A DNA stretch of 64,000 nt. Source: an uncultured Flavobacteriales bacterium (GTDB lineage: Bacteria; Bacteroidota; Bacteroidia; Flavobacteriales_D; Crocinitomicaceae). Positions 46,132 through 54,960 of the stretch are shown here, one piece after another. Below the pieces are notes generated by a model, which saw only the letters and a program-made list of their open reading frames with translations, ran no database searches and was not told the origin of the DNA. Made by a program: the position numbers and the translations under genes. The first letter of the stretch is position 1, and every line of letters starts with the position of its first letter. The stretch covers positions 62,001 to 126,000 of the forward strand of contig CAJQPA010000005.1 in assembly GCA_905480145.1 (NCBI GenBank). Reading direction: 5' to 3'.

Positions 46132-47607
46132 ATGACAAGCACTTTGAAACTTATCGCAATAGGACTATTAGGAGGAATGTTACCGCTAGGAGTTTATTTA
46201 GCAATGCCAAACTCGACTGCTAATCAACATGTCGATGAATCAATTAATTCAAGTAATAATATAAATTCACAAGAGACAAGCTTTGATTTTTTATCGCAAG
46301 TTCCACCTGAAAATTTTGTAGCCGCATCAGAGAACAGTCTAAACTCAGTGGTTCACGTTAACACAACGGTTGAAACGACTTCTTTTCAGCGTGACATTTT
46401 TTCAGAGTTTTTTAATGGACCAGGGTCCGGTGGTCAAGAATATAAACAATATGGTTCCGGTTCCGGTTCTGGGGTAATTATTTCTACAGATGGACATATT
46501 GTTACAAACAACCACGTTATTGATGGCGCAACGGAAATAAAAATCACGCTCAATGACAACAGACAATATGACGCAGTAGTTGTTGGAACAGATCCTTCGA
46601 CTGACATTGCTGTTTTAAAAATAAAAGAAAAAGGATTAGTTGCTATTCCCACTGGTGATAGCGATAATGTTAGAGTTGGGGAATGGGTTTTAGCAGTTGG
46701 AAATCCATTTAACCTCACCTCTACTGTTACCGCAGGAATAGTTTCGGCCAAAGCAAGAAACATTAACTTATTGCAGCAGAAAGGTCAAGGAGGTAATGTT
46801 CCTATCGAATCATTTATCCAAACAGATGCAGCCGTTAACCCAGGAAACAGCGGAGGGGCACTCGTTAATACAAAAGGAGAATTAATTGGAATTAATACAG
46901 CGATAGCATCACAAACAGGAAGCTATGCAGGTTATTCATTTGCAGTACCCGTGAACCTTGTCAAAAAGGTAACGCAAGACTTAATGAATTATGGTATTGT
47001 ACAACGAGGATATTTAGGTGTTCAAATTACTGACATAACACAGGAACTCAAAGAGCAAAAAGAATTACCTAACGTTAAAGGGGTTTTCGTTGCTGGAGTC
47101 GTGGAAGATGGGTCGGCTTCTGACGCAGGTGTCGAAGAAGGAGATGTCATCCTAAAAGTTGGTGGTAAAACAGTCAACACAGTAGCCTCGCTTCAAGAAG
47201 AAATAGGTCGAAAAAAACCAGGTGACAAAGTGCCTGTAACTATTCGAACGTCAAAAGGTTATGAATCTGTTATTGAAATCGTATTAAAGAATAAAGATGG
47301 TAACACAAAACTTGTAAGCAAAGAGGAAATAAAGAAAAACACTGCTCTAGGTGCAACATTTAGAGAATTATCGAGTAAAGAAAAGAAAGAGTTAAATATT
47401 TCTAACGGAGTTAAGATAGAATCATTGAATACAGGTAAATTAAAATCGCTAGGACTGCAAAGCGGAATGACAATTACAAAAATCAATAATGAACCTGTCT
47501 CGAGTGTAGAACAATTAACAAAAAAATTAAATAGTATTAACAGAGGTGTTTTGCTAGAGATTGTAACGGAGAATGGAAAGAAAGACTATGTAGGATTTGG
47601 ATTGTAA
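46132..47607 (+). CDS. HtrA/DegP-type periplasmic serine protease
   Basis: This 491-residue protease/chaperone of the Do family has an N-terminal hydrophobic signal or anchor (about 5-25). A chymotrypsin-like domain follows with the triad His128 (VTNNHVIDG), Asp158 (STDIAVLKI) and Ser240 (NPGNSGGAL). Two PDZ domains are visible (about 295-390, GYLGVQITDI, and 405-490, KIESLNTGKLKSLG). It degrades or refolds misfolded envelope proteins. A GSGSGSG run encoded by GGTTCC repeats lies just before the first strand. It is probably a single-gene unit between dapF and rpoD. Confidence 0.94.
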   Translation: MTSTLKLIAIGLLGGMLPLGVYLAMPNSTANQHVDESINSSNNINSQETSFDFLSQVPPENFVAASENSLNSVVHVNTTVETTSFQRDIFSEFFNGPGSGGQEYKQYGSGSGSGVIISTDGHIVTNNHVIDGATEIKITLNDNRQYDAVVVGTDPSTDIAVLKIKEKGLVAIPTGDSDNVRVGEWVLAVGNPFNLTSTVTAGIVSAKARNINLLQQKGQGGNVPIESFIQTDAAVNPGNSGGALVNTKGELIGINTAIASQTGSYAGYSFAVPVNLVKKVTQDLMNYGIVQRGYLGVQITDITQELKEQKELPNVKGVFVAGVVEDGSASDAGVEEGDVILKVGGKTVNTVASLQEEIGRKKPGDKVPVTIRTSKGYESVIEIVLKNKDGNTKLVSKEEIKKNTALGATFRELSSKEKKELNISNGVKIESLNTGKLKSLGLQSGMTITKINNEPVSSVEQLTKKLNSINRGVLLEIVTENGKKDYVGFGL

Positions 47608-47667
47608 CCCAATGAATTAAGGCACAGTTTTTGAAGAAAGAAAAACAAAAAAATAGGTCATCTTTTT

Positions 47668-47699
47668 TTTGATAACACTATAAATTCGCCGTACCTTTG
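47668..47699 (+). promoter_or_regulatory. Promoter of rpoD
   Basis: A TTTG at 47668-47671 is followed after 20 bases by TACCTTTG at 47692-47699, a full Bacteroidetes -33/-7 pair. The start codon is about 49 bases downstream. This is the strongest promoter in the window. Confidence 0.8.
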
Positions 47700-47747
47700 C
47701 AATCGCTTTAAGAGCAAAAACTTTATAACGAAGAGGACAAGAAGAGT

Positions 47748-48614
47748 ATGAGACAACTAAAAATCACCAAATCGATTACCAATCGTGAAAGTCAGTCATT
47801 AGACAAATACTTACAGGACATTGGTAAAGAAGACTTAATTACTGCTGAAGAAGAAGTAGAATTAGCACAGAAGATTAAGCAGGGAGATCAGCAAGCTCTT
47901 GAGAAATTAACAAGAGCCAACCTCCGTTTCGTTGTTTCTGTTGCAAAGCAGTATCAAAATCAAGGGTTAACGCTACCAGATTTAATTAATGAAGGAAACT
48001 TAGGATTAATTAAAGCTGCACAAAAATTTGACGAAACACGTGGGTTTAAATTCATTTCATATGCGGTATGGTGGATTCGTCAATCGATACTTCAAGCTTT
48101 AGCGGAACAAGCAAGAATTGTTCGTCTTCCATTGAATCAAGTTGGTTCTTTGAATAAAATAAACAAAGCTTTCTCTAGATTAGAGCAAGAGTTTGAGCGA
48201 CCGCCTTCTGCCGAAGAATTGGCTGAAGCATTGGAAGTTCCAGAAGATAAGATCAAGGAAAGTTTAAATGTATCTGGTCGTCACGTATCGATGGATGCTC
48301 CCCTATCCACTTCTGAGGATGGAGGAACACTAATGGATGTTATGGCGAATAATGATTCTCCAAAAGCGGATCATGAGTTAATGGCAGAATCATTGCAAAA
48401 AGAAATTGAACGATCTTTAAGCACATTGACCGATAAAGAAAGAGAAATCATTCGTTTATTTTTTGGAATAGGAATGAATCATGGATTGACACTTGAAGAA
48501 ATTGGAGCGAAATTCAATTTAACAAGAGAAAGAGTTAGACAAATAAAAGAAAAGGCAATTCGTCGCTTGAGACACACCTCAAGAAACAAACTGCTTAAAG
48601 CATATTTAGGATAA
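47748..48614 (+). CDS. rpoD: Primary sigma factor RpoD (SigA)
   Basis: This 288-residue sigma-70 is of the short Bacteroidetes type, lacking the E. coli region 1.1 and the long non-conserved insert. Region 1.2 is [25 protein letters not shown], region 2 includes [34 protein letters not shown], and region 4.2 shows [28 protein letters not shown]. It recognises the TTTG / TAnnTTTG promoters seen here. It has a good promoter upstream and a strong terminator downstream. Confidence 0.97.
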   Translation: MRQLKITKSITNRESQSLDKYLQDIGKEDLITAEEEVELAQKIKQGDQQALEKLTRANLRFVVSVAKQYQNQGLTLPDLINEGNLGLIKAAQKFDETRGFKFISYAVWWIRQSILQALAEQARIVRLPLNQVGSLNKINKAFSRLEQEFERPPSAEELAEALEVPEDKIKESLNVSGRHVSMDAPLSTSEDGGTLMDVMANNDSPKADHELMAESLQKEIERSLSTLTDKEREIIRLFFGIGMNHGLTLEEIGAKFNLTRERVRQIKEKAIRRLRHTSRNKLLKAYLG

Positions 48615-48621
48615 TCAATAC

Positions 48622-48655
48622 ATAGCTGCCCTCATTTGGGCGGCTATTTTTTTTA
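48622..48655 (+). terminator. Rho-independent terminator of rpoD
   Basis: ATAGCTGCCC (48622-48631) pairs with GGGCGGCTAT (48638-48647), one wobble pair, loop TCATTT, followed by a run of T from 48647. It lies 8 bases after the rpoD stop. Confidence 0.9.
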
Positions 48656-48687
48656 CATACAACAAAACAAACAATATCAAATTACAC

Positions 48688-50139
48688 ATGGAAACTGCGT
48701 TGGATTACGAGAAAGAATTAAAGTCACACATGGAGCAAGAAAGAGCTGCCGTGACATTATCATCTAAAGTAGGAGAGCTACTTTACGATAAAGGAATCGA
48801 ATTGGTTCTTTTTAGAAATCATTTATTAGATATCACAATCTCTGAGATTCTTCATCTGCATGAATATTCAAAAAATGTTGTGAAAAAACCAATTGATATT
48901 TTTACGGCATCTGAATTAGCTATTGAATTGACTAAAATGGATTTAGCTCCCGCAAAAATTGATTTAGGGAAACTTGCATATGAATGGCTTTACGATAGTG
49001 AAGAATTCAATACTAAAGCGGACTTCTTAAATATTAAATTAGCAGATTTCAAAACAAGTAAAAGTGATAATTTTGAACCAAGAGATGTTGTTCTTTATGG
49101 GTTTGGAAGAATTGGTCGTTTAGCAGCAAGAGAATTAATCAAACAAGCTGGACGTGGTCAGCAATTAAGATTAAGAGCAATAGTTACAAGAAGTAATTCA
49201 GAAGCTGATTTAATAAAAAGAGCTGCGTTATTGAAAAATGATTCAGTTCATGGTGCCTTTAAAGGAACTGTGCAGGTGGATGCTGAAAATGAAGCAATTA
49301 TCATAAACGGTCAAGTTGTTAAAATGATTTGCGCTAAAAATCCTGAAGATATCGATTACACTTCATTCGGAATTAACCATGCATTAGTTATTGACAACAC
49401 AGGAGTTTTCACAACTCGAGAAGCATTATCTAGACATCTACAGGCAAAAGGAACATCAAAAGTTCTATTAACTGCTCCCGGAAAAGAAATTCCAAACATC
49501 GTCTATGGAATTAACCAAGGAGAATTTGATTTAGATAAAGAAGAAATATATTCTGCAGCATCTTGCACGACAAACGCTATTTCTCCTGTCCTCGAAGTTG
49601 TCGAAAATAATTTTGGAGTAATTAAAGGACATATCGAAACTGTGCATGCTTATACCAATGACCAGAATTTACTTGATAACATGCATAAAAAACCTCGAAG
49701 AGGGCGCTCTGCGGCTATTAATATGGTGATCACTTCAACTGGTGCTGGAAATGCCGTAACAAAAGTGATTCCTTCGTTAAAAGATAAACTTACCGCTAAC
49801 GCAGTTCGTGTGCCGACTCCTAACGGATCTTTGGCTATTCTCAACTTAGAATTAGGTAAACCTACAACCGTTGAGGAACTTAACAAAACAATGAATAAAG
49901 CAGCTTTAGATGGACCATTGGTTAATCAAATTTATTATGCTTTAGATCCAGAACTGGTCTCAAATGATATTATTGGAAATGTTTGTTGTTCTGTTTTTGA
50001 CTCAAATGCAACAATAGTTTCTAAAGATGGGAAAAGTGCTGTTATTTACGCTTGGTACGATAATGAGTATGGATATACCAAACAAGTTATACGTTTAGCT
50101 AAATATGTAACGAAAGTTCGAAGAGCAATATATTATTAA
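48688..50139 (+). CDS. Glyceraldehyde-3-phosphate dehydrogenase, long form
   Basis: This 483-residue NAD(P)-dependent dehydrogenase is about 140 residues longer than classical GapA. The first about 130 residues form a helical domain with no recognised motif. The GFGRIGR nucleotide-binding loop begins near 135, the catalytic Cys293 is in AASCTTNA, and the C-terminal WYDNEYGYTKQ is canonical. Long forms with similar N-terminal extensions are known in Bacteroidetes and some proteobacteria. It may work in either glycolysis or gluconeogenesis. It is flanked by terminators, so it is transcribed alone. Confidence 0.94.
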   Translation: METALDYEKELKSHMEQERAAVTLSSKVGELLYDKGIELVLFRNHLLDITISEILHLHEYSKNVVKKPIDIFTASELAIELTKMDLAPAKIDLGKLAYEWLYDSEEFNTKADFLNIKLADFKTSKSDNFEPRDVVLYGFGRIGRLAARELIKQAGRGQQLRLRAIVTRSNSEADLIKRAALLKNDSVHGAFKGTVQVDAENEAIIINGQVVKMICAKNPEDIDYTSFGINHALVIDNTGVFTTREALSRHLQAKGTSKVLLTAPGKEIPNIVYGINQGEFDLDKEEIYSAASCTTNAISPVLEVVENNFGVIKGHIETVHAYTNDQNLLDNMHKKPRRGRSAAINMVITSTGAGNAVTKVIPSLKDKLTANAVRVPTPNGSLAILNLELGKPTTVEELNKTMNKAALDGPLVNQIYYALDPELVSNDIIGNVCCSVFDSNATIVSKDGKSAVIYAWYDNEYGYTKQVIRLAKYVTKVRRAIYY

Positions 50140-50157
50140 TAATAATTGAATGTTTTA

Positions 50158-50192
50158 AAAGTCGCTAGATAATAATCTAGCGACTTTTTTTT
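50158..50192. terminator. Bidirectional terminator between the GAPDH gene and alkD
   Basis: GTCGCTAGAT (50161-50170) pairs perfectly with ATCTAGCGAC (50175-50184), loop AATA, flanked by AAA/TTT and a T run to 50192. It serves the two convergent genes; its end touches the alkD stop codon. Confidence 0.9.
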
Positions 50193-50898
50193 AACATTTC
50201 AATTTCTTTTTTTTCTTACCAACACTACCTCTCGCCTCTACTTTTTCAATATACGTCCTAATCATTGGTACTTTGCAGGATGTGTCCCCCATTGTAACAT
50301 TTACTTTCCCAATTCTATCTCCAACCTCCTTGCATCTATTTGTCAACTCAGGAATTGCGGCTCCTAAAGCTATAACAAACCCATTCATACAATATTTAGT
50401 TCTGTTCAATGAAGAATGAATCGTTTCCTCTACCCTATTCAACAAGTTCATTTGAATACCTAAATCAATAGAACCATTTGGAATTAAAGAAAGACGACAA
50501 CCTAAAGCAGCCCATGCCGTTTCCTGCAAAAACGCATCTTCAGAGTCAATCCATTTCATGCAAATGCCCATGCACAATGAACTTTCAGCCAGGTTCCATG
50601 CAACAGAATATTCTGCAATCATATACCAACCAGCATTTTTTGCCCAATTAAGGAAAGTTTCCTCCGTAAACTGACTTGAATCAGCAATCAACCCAGCAAG
50701 ATACATCGCGTCGGAATTTCCGGTCTCAAATAGATCAAGTGCTAACGCATGATTTTTCTTTACTTTTTTTACAATTATTTTTAATTCTGAAACTTTGACA
50801 CCGTAAAACCCAGCGGGAGCCCCATGTTTAGAATAAATTTTTCGTGTTTGCTCAGAACCTTTACTTTCTAGAAAGGACATAATTTCATTAACTGTCAT
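50191..50898 (-). CDS. DNA alkylation repair protein, AlkD-like HEAT-repeat glycosylase family
   Basis: This HEAT-like repeat protein of about 235 residues belongs to the AlkD/DNA alkylation repair family, which removes alkylated purines. I chose the ATG at 50898; a TTG lies 6 bases upstream. Helical repeats with Trp-rich faces are visible (NWAKNAGWYMIAEYSVAWNLAES, ETAWAALGCRLSLIP), and GIKVSELK-type and KYCMNGFVIALGAAIPEL segments match the family. The C-terminus is Lys-rich (GKKKKKLKC). It is downstream of a lipoprotein gene on the same strand. Confidence 0.82.
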   Translation of the reverse strand: MTVNEIMSFLESKGSEQTRKIYSKHGAPAGFYGVKVSELKIIVKKVKKNHALALDLFETGNSDAMYLAGLIADSSQFTEETFLNWAKNAGWYMIAEYSVAWNLAESSLCMGICMKWIDSEDAFLQETAWAALGCRLSLIPNGSIDLGIQMNLLNRVEETIHSSLNRTKYCMNGFVIALGAAIPELTNRCKEVGDRIGKVNVTMGDTSCKVPMIRTYIEKVEARGSVGKKKKKLKC

Positions 50899-50913
50899 AT
50901 CCAATTGATAGAT

Positions 50914-51375
50914 TTATAAACCTGCCTCTTTGAGACATTTTTTAACTTTGTCCTCGTGCATAGATCGCTCTTCTGGTGTAATGGAAGGGTTTTGAATTCT
51001 AAATGCTTTACATTTATCATCAATGTAGTCAAATCTATCAGAAAGAATGTCAAATTCATTATCTGGAAGATCAGGATTCATGAATGCTTTATTGATTGAG
51101 TCACCTTTAACAACACACGTGCAAAAACCCCATTGTTCTCCGAATTTATTTTCAATCTTAACCAAGTTTTCCTTAAACTCCTCGACATTTTTTGAATCAA
51201 CATCAGACAAATTATAATCAGACACCACTGCAGAATCAATCACTTTAACCATTATCGAATCGACTAATAGTGTGTCATTCTCAACGACCAAATTATCGTC
51301 CATTTTATTCTCTTTACAACTTCCAAAGGAAATTAACGTTAAAGAAATTAGCACGGTGACGCATTTGTAATTCAT
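50914..51375 (-). CDS. Small lipoprotein of unknown function
   Basis: This 153-residue protein has a lipoprotein signal with lipobox ending at Cys20 (LISFGSC), so it is probably anchored to the inner or outer membrane. The mature part is acidic (ENDTLLVDSIMVKVIDSAV, SDVDSKNVEEF) and then has a helical Cys-containing region (FGEQWGFCTCVVKGDSINKAF and DDKCKAFRI to VKKCLKEAGL). The four cysteines resemble a pattern seen in other small Bacteroidetes lipoproteins, but I assign no family. It starts about 70 bases from the divergent gene at 51445. Confidence 0.75.
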   Translation of the reverse strand: MNYKCVTVLISLTLISFGSCKENKMDDNLVVENDTLLVDSIMVKVIDSAVVSDYNLSDVDSKNVEEFKENLVKIENKFGEQWGFCTCVVKGDSINKAFMNPDLPDNEFDILSDRFDYIDDKCKAFRIQNPSITPEERSMHEDKVKKCLKEAGL

Positions 51376-51444
51376 TTGGCAAAGTATTTGACTTAATAAT
51401 ACGAACTATTATCTGAATAAAGACACATCTAAATAACAACTGTC

Positions 51445-52086
51445 ATGAAGATTATCATTCTCACATTAACATTGTACCTACCCCTACTCTCATTGAGCCA
51501 AATTGAAAACACAACAATTAAAGAGCAAGACATTAAAGAGATGAAAGTTGAAAGAAACTACAGCTCAAAGTATAAACGCCAATTAGATTTACTTGAAAAA
51601 ACTTATCCAATGGCATTAAAAGCAAAAGAATTAATTGATGAATATGAAAAAGATCTTTCCGACTTGAACAAAAAGCGACTTCAGAGAAAGTATAGTAAAA
51701 AAATGTATAAAAAGTTGAAAAGCGATTTCACCTATAGTATTCGTGATTTATATCAAAGTGAAGGCGCAATTCTAATGAAACTTGTGCATAGAGAAACAGG
51801 CATGACAGTAAACCAAATATTAAAAAAATACAGAAATCAATTTCAAACAAGTTTTTACAGAGGCGTTGCTTCTATTTTTGGCCAAAACTTAAATGCTACA
51901 TACGATGCTAATGGTGATGATTGGATTACAGAGTCGGTAATCAATGATATTGAATCTGGAAAAATAAGTTTTAACAAAAACATGATTACAATAGATAAAG
52001 AAGATTATAAAAAAAGCATGGCAGAATATAAAGATGGCAGGAAAAAATCTAGGAAATCAAAACGAAAAAAAAGAAAAGGCCCGTGA
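51445..52086 (+). CDS. Secreted helical protein with a lysine/arginine-rich tail, unknown
   Basis: This 213-residue protein has a signal peptide (LTLTLYLPLLSLSQI region, cleavage near residue 19). It is then a long charged helical protein (YKRQLDLLEKTYPMALKAKELIDEYEKDL) with RETGMTVNQILKKYRNQF in the middle. It ends with a strongly basic tail (KDGRKKSRKSKRKKRKGP). The last codons overlap a hairpin that is the terminator of the convergent yajC operon, so the tail is read from DNA that is T-rich on the other strand. The central segments resemble DUF4294-type proteins, by eye only. Confidence 0.72.
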   Translation: MKIIILTLTLYLPLLSLSQIENTTIKEQDIKEMKVERNYSSKYKRQLDLLEKTYPMALKAKELIDEYEKDLSDLNKKRLQRKYSKKMYKKLKSDFTYSIRDLYQSEGAILMKLVHRETGMTVNQILKKYRNQFQTSFYRGVASIFGQNLNATYDANGDDWITESVINDIESGKISFNKNMITIDKEDYKKSMAEYKDGRKKSRKSKRKKRKGP

Positions 52087-52103
52087 TTATAATATCACAG
52101 GCC
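52078..52103 (-). terminator. Terminator of the LeuDH-nusB-DUF1573-yajC operon, inside the convergent gene's end
   Basis: GGCCCGTGAT (52078-52087) pairs with ATCACAGGCC (52094-52103) with one mismatch or wobble. On the minus strand the stem is followed by TTTTCTTTTTTTT (52077 and lower). The stem overlaps the stop codon and last codons of the plus-strand gene. Confidence 0.8.
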
Positions 52104-52125
52104 CTAAAATAAATATAGTTTTCTT

Positions 52126-52395
52126 CTATTTTGCTGGCTGAACCAACTTATCTTCTGCAGAGCTAGAAATAGCCGTTTTATCCAATCTCAATTTACCGCT
52201 TTCTGCAGAAATCAATATCGTAGACTCTGCTACTTCTAAAACTTTGCCATGAATACCTCCAATGGTTACAATTTTGTCGCCAACAGAAATTCCCTCTCTG
52301 AATGACTTTAATTCTTTTTGTTTCTTCATTTGAGGACGGATCATAAAAAAATAAAATACGATCAGTATCATTCCAAACATTAACATTTCTTGCAT
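52126..52395 (-). CDS. yajC: Preprotein translocase accessory subunit YajC
   Basis: This 89-residue protein associates with SecDF at the inner membrane. One N-terminal helix (about 4-18, [21 protein letters not shown]) carries the conserved R-P-Q-x-K-x-x-K segment, followed by the soluble SLxV-type region with [15 protein letters not shown]. It is the last gene of the LeuDH-nusB-DUF1573 run and is followed by a terminator. Confidence 0.94.
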   Translation of the reverse strand: MQEMLMFGMILIVFYFFMIRPQMKKQKELKSFREGISVGDKIVTIGGIHGKVLEVAESTILISAESGKLRLDKTAISSSAEDKLVQPAK

Positions 52396-52427
52396 AACTC
52401 TTCTTTTTATTGTTTAATATTTCTTAT

Positions 52428-52823
52428 TTACTTTCTTATCACGTTACCGCTAATTATAACTTCAGTCACTGAAGGATTTGTGTTTGCAGTTATTCTTACT
52501 GATTTATGCAAAGAACCTGCGCTTAATTTATCGGTATTCACATAGGCCTTCACTTCACCTGTTTCACCCGGTAATATCGGTTCCTCTGGTGAATCTGATA
52601 TTGTACAAGAACAAGAAGGAGTTACTTGACCAATATGAAGAGGAAAAGAACCTGTATTCTTAATTATAAATTTAGCTTCTATCATTTCACCTTTCACAAC
52701 GTCTCCTGCTTCAAAGTTTGTATTCACTTCCATTGTCGTCATATCCCCAACAACAATCCCATTAGCATTGTCGCATGAATTCAACGATAAAATACTCACC
52801 AATAAAATCATTAAATATTTCAT
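52428..52823 (-). CDS. DUF1573 lipoprotein
   Basis: This 131-residue lipoprotein (lipobox LSLNSC, Cys about 17) has an Ig-like DUF1573 fold. Its motifs include EAKFIIKNTGSFPLHIGQVTPSCSC, where the S-C-x-C is a near-universal feature of the family, and GETGEVKAYVNTDKLSAGSLHKSV. The function is not established. It lies 5 bases after the nusB stop and 32 before yajC. Confidence 0.88.
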   Translation of the reverse strand: MKYLMILLVSILSLNSCDNANGIVVGDMTTMEVNTNFEAGDVVKGEMIEAKFIIKNTGSFPLHIGQVTPSCSCTISDSPEEPILPGETGEVKAYVNTDKLSAGSLHKSVRITANTNPSVTEVIISGNVIRK

Positions 52824-52828
52824 ACTCT

Positions 52829-53776
52829 TTAGTTTTTTAGACCTCGGCCTACTTTATTAATTTTACCTTCTTTTACTAAACGATTTATCGCTTTATCCAA
52901 AACCCCATTGATAAACTTATTACTTTTTGGAGTACTGTAAAATTTTGAAATCTCAATGTATTCATTCAAAGTAACCTTGGTTGGAATACTATTGAAAATT
53001 TGCAGTTCAGTAATCGCCATTTTCATTAAAATAACGTCCATTTTAGCTATTCTATCCAATTCCCAATTTTGAGTTAACTCATCAATCAAACTTTCGTTCT
53101 CTTTATCAAAAACAACCGTTTTTTGAAGTAATTGTGTGACAAAATTTAATTCATCTTCCTTGTCTTTATAGAGGTTAAGAATAGAATGGTCATTCCCTTC
53201 TTCGAAAGATTTAATCGTCTTCACAACCATTGTACAGGCCAAATCAATATCATCAATCCAATGAATGTTTTTTTCTTCAAAAAAGTTATAAAGTAATGGG
53301 GAGTTGGCAATTTGAGTCTTAAAAAGATCAATTAAAAAAGCTTTATCCTCTTCAAATCCTGACTCACCATTGTTCATGTATAAATCGAAAGTTTCACTTT
53401 CCTTTATAACCAAAGATATTTTACGAAACATTTCTTGATGTTCATCTCCTACCCAATTTACTTTTCTATTTTCAGATTCAGTTCTTAAGTTGACATTAGC
53501 TTCGAGCGAATCGATGACTACATTTGAAACAAACTTTAAGTTTGGCTTCATTTCATCATCGCTTGGTCTAATTTTCTTTTTATTCTCGTCCATTCTGCGC
53601 TCAGAAATTGTCTTTAACTCAGAAAAAGTCAATAGCAAATAAACATACAAGTCATAAATTCTTTCTATACCTGTTAGTGTTTCCTTTTGAGTCTTCCCGA
53701 AATTATCTCCTTCTGATTGAAAGAAAGAATATAGTGCTTGAAGAACCTTAATCCTTAAATGTCGTCTATTTAGCAT
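52829..53776 (-). CDS. nusB: Transcription antitermination factor NusB, long Bacteroidetes form
   Basis: This 315-residue protein has the NusB helical domain in its C-terminal third (about 200-305: WELDRIAKMDVILMKMAITEL, KVTLNEYIEISKFYSTPKSNKFINGVLDKA), the region that binds boxA RNA with S10. The N-terminal about 190 residues (RRHLRIKVLQALYSFFQSEGDNF at the start) are an expansion typical of Bacteroidetes NusB. It is 6 bases downstream of the leucine dehydrogenase gene and is probably co-transcribed with it. Confidence 0.93.
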   Translation of the reverse strand: MLNRRHLRIKVLQALYSFFQSEGDNFGKTQKETLTGIERIYDLYVYLLLTFSELKTISERRMDENKKKIRPSDDEMKPNLKFVSNVVIDSLEANVNLRTESENRKVNWVGDEHQEMFRKISLVIKESETFDLYMNNGESGFEEDKAFLIDLFKTQIANSPLLYNFFEEKNIHWIDDIDLACTMVVKTIKSFEEGNDHSILNLYKDKEDELNFVTQLLQKTVVFDKENESLIDELTQNWELDRIAKMDVILMKMAITELQIFNSIPTKVTLNEYIEISKFYSTPKSNKFINGVLDKAINRLVKEGKINKVGRGLKN

Positions 53777-53782
53777 TAGCTT

Positions 53783-54880
53783 TTATAAAGGAAGTTTGAC
53801 TTTTGAAATAGACTCTATTCTCTCTTCTGCCATTTTATTAGCAATCATGTATGCAGGAACACTTTCAGATTGAGAACGTCTAATTATGTTTTCTATCGTA
53901 TTATATATTTGTTCCGATTTATTCATTGCCCATTCTGCAGAAAGTCCTTTCACCTCAGAATAACAATTGATCACACCACCGGCATTCAGTGCAAAGTCTG
54001 GAGCGTAAATCATACCTTTATCCATAACTGCTCTACCATGAACATCTTCTACTTTCAATTGATTGTTAGCAGCTCCAGCAATAATTGAACATTTCAAACG
54101 AGACAATGTATCATCATTAATTGTTGCTCCTAAGGCACAAGGAGCATAAATGTCCATATCTATATCATAGATTTCATCTAGCCCAACAACTTTCGCTCCG
54201 TATAAATCTGAAACTCTTTTCAAAGTGGGCTCGTGAATATCAGTAATGAATACATCAGCACCTTCTGCGGCCAATGACTTTACCAAATACTCTCCAACAT
54301 GACCTACACCCTGAACAGCAACTTTTTTTCCCGATAAAGAATCAGAACCGAATTGTACTTTTGCAGAAGCCTTCATCCCAACATACACACCATGAGCTGT
54401 AACTGGAGATGGGTCACCACTCTTTCCTGGTAATCCAACTACATGATCAGTTTCCATACTCACATAAGTCATATCAATTGGAGAAATCCCTACGTCTTCA
54501 GCTGTGATATACTTCCCTGCAAGACTGTTAACGAACTTACCAAACCTTCTAAACAAAGCTTCAGACTTCATTGTTCTATGGTCTCCTATTATAACCGCTT
54601 TTCCACCACCAAGGTTTAAACCAGAAATAGAGTTCTTATATGTCATTCCACGAGACAATCTTAAAACATCGTTTAATGCATCCAATTCTGTTGTATAATT
54701 CCACATTCGAGTTCCCCCCAAGGCAGGACCTAAAACAGTATTATGAACAGCAATTATTGCTTTTAAACCTGTTGAATTGTCGTTACAGAAAAGTAACTGT
54801 TCGTGATTATATTTACTCATTTGAGCAATCACAGGATTATCCGCAAGATTGGTATCCTCTATTTTTTTAACTTCAAACAT
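53783..54880 (-). CDS. Leucine dehydrogenase (Glu/Leu/Phe/Val dehydrogenase family)
   Basis: This 365-residue NAD-dependent enzyme oxidatively deaminates branched-chain amino acids. The catalytic-lysine segments are GGTRMW and LNLGGGKAVI (about 90-99). The Rossmann fold has VQGVGHVGEYLVKSLAAEG and TDIHEPTL. The segment YAPCALGATINDDTL and the PDFALNAGGVINCYSE motif distinguish the leucine/valine branch from glutamate dehydrogenase. It heads the minus-strand run leading to nusB and yajC. Confidence 0.92.
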   Translation of the reverse strand: MFEVKKIEDTNLADNPVIAQMSKYNHEQLLFCNDNSTGLKAIIAVHNTVLGPALGGTRMWNYTTELDALNDVLRLSRGMTYKNSISGLNLGGGKAVIIGDHRTMKSEALFRRFGKFVNSLAGKYITAEDVGISPIDMTYVSMETDHVVGLPGKSGDPSPVTAHGVYVGMKASAKVQFGSDSLSGKKVAVQGVGHVGEYLVKSLAAEGADVFITDIHEPTLKRVSDLYGAKVVGLDEIYDIDMDIYAPCALGATINDDTLSRLKCSIIAGAANNQLKVEDVHGRAVMDKGMIYAPDFALNAGGVINCYSEVKGLSAEWAMNKSEQIYNTIENIIRRSQSESVPAYMIANKMAEERIESISKVKLPL

Positions 54881-54960
54881 ATATATCTTCGTTATATATT
54901 CAATTTATTTACTTTTACAACGTCATGTAAAATTGCGTGACAAAAATAGGAAATTATCGT

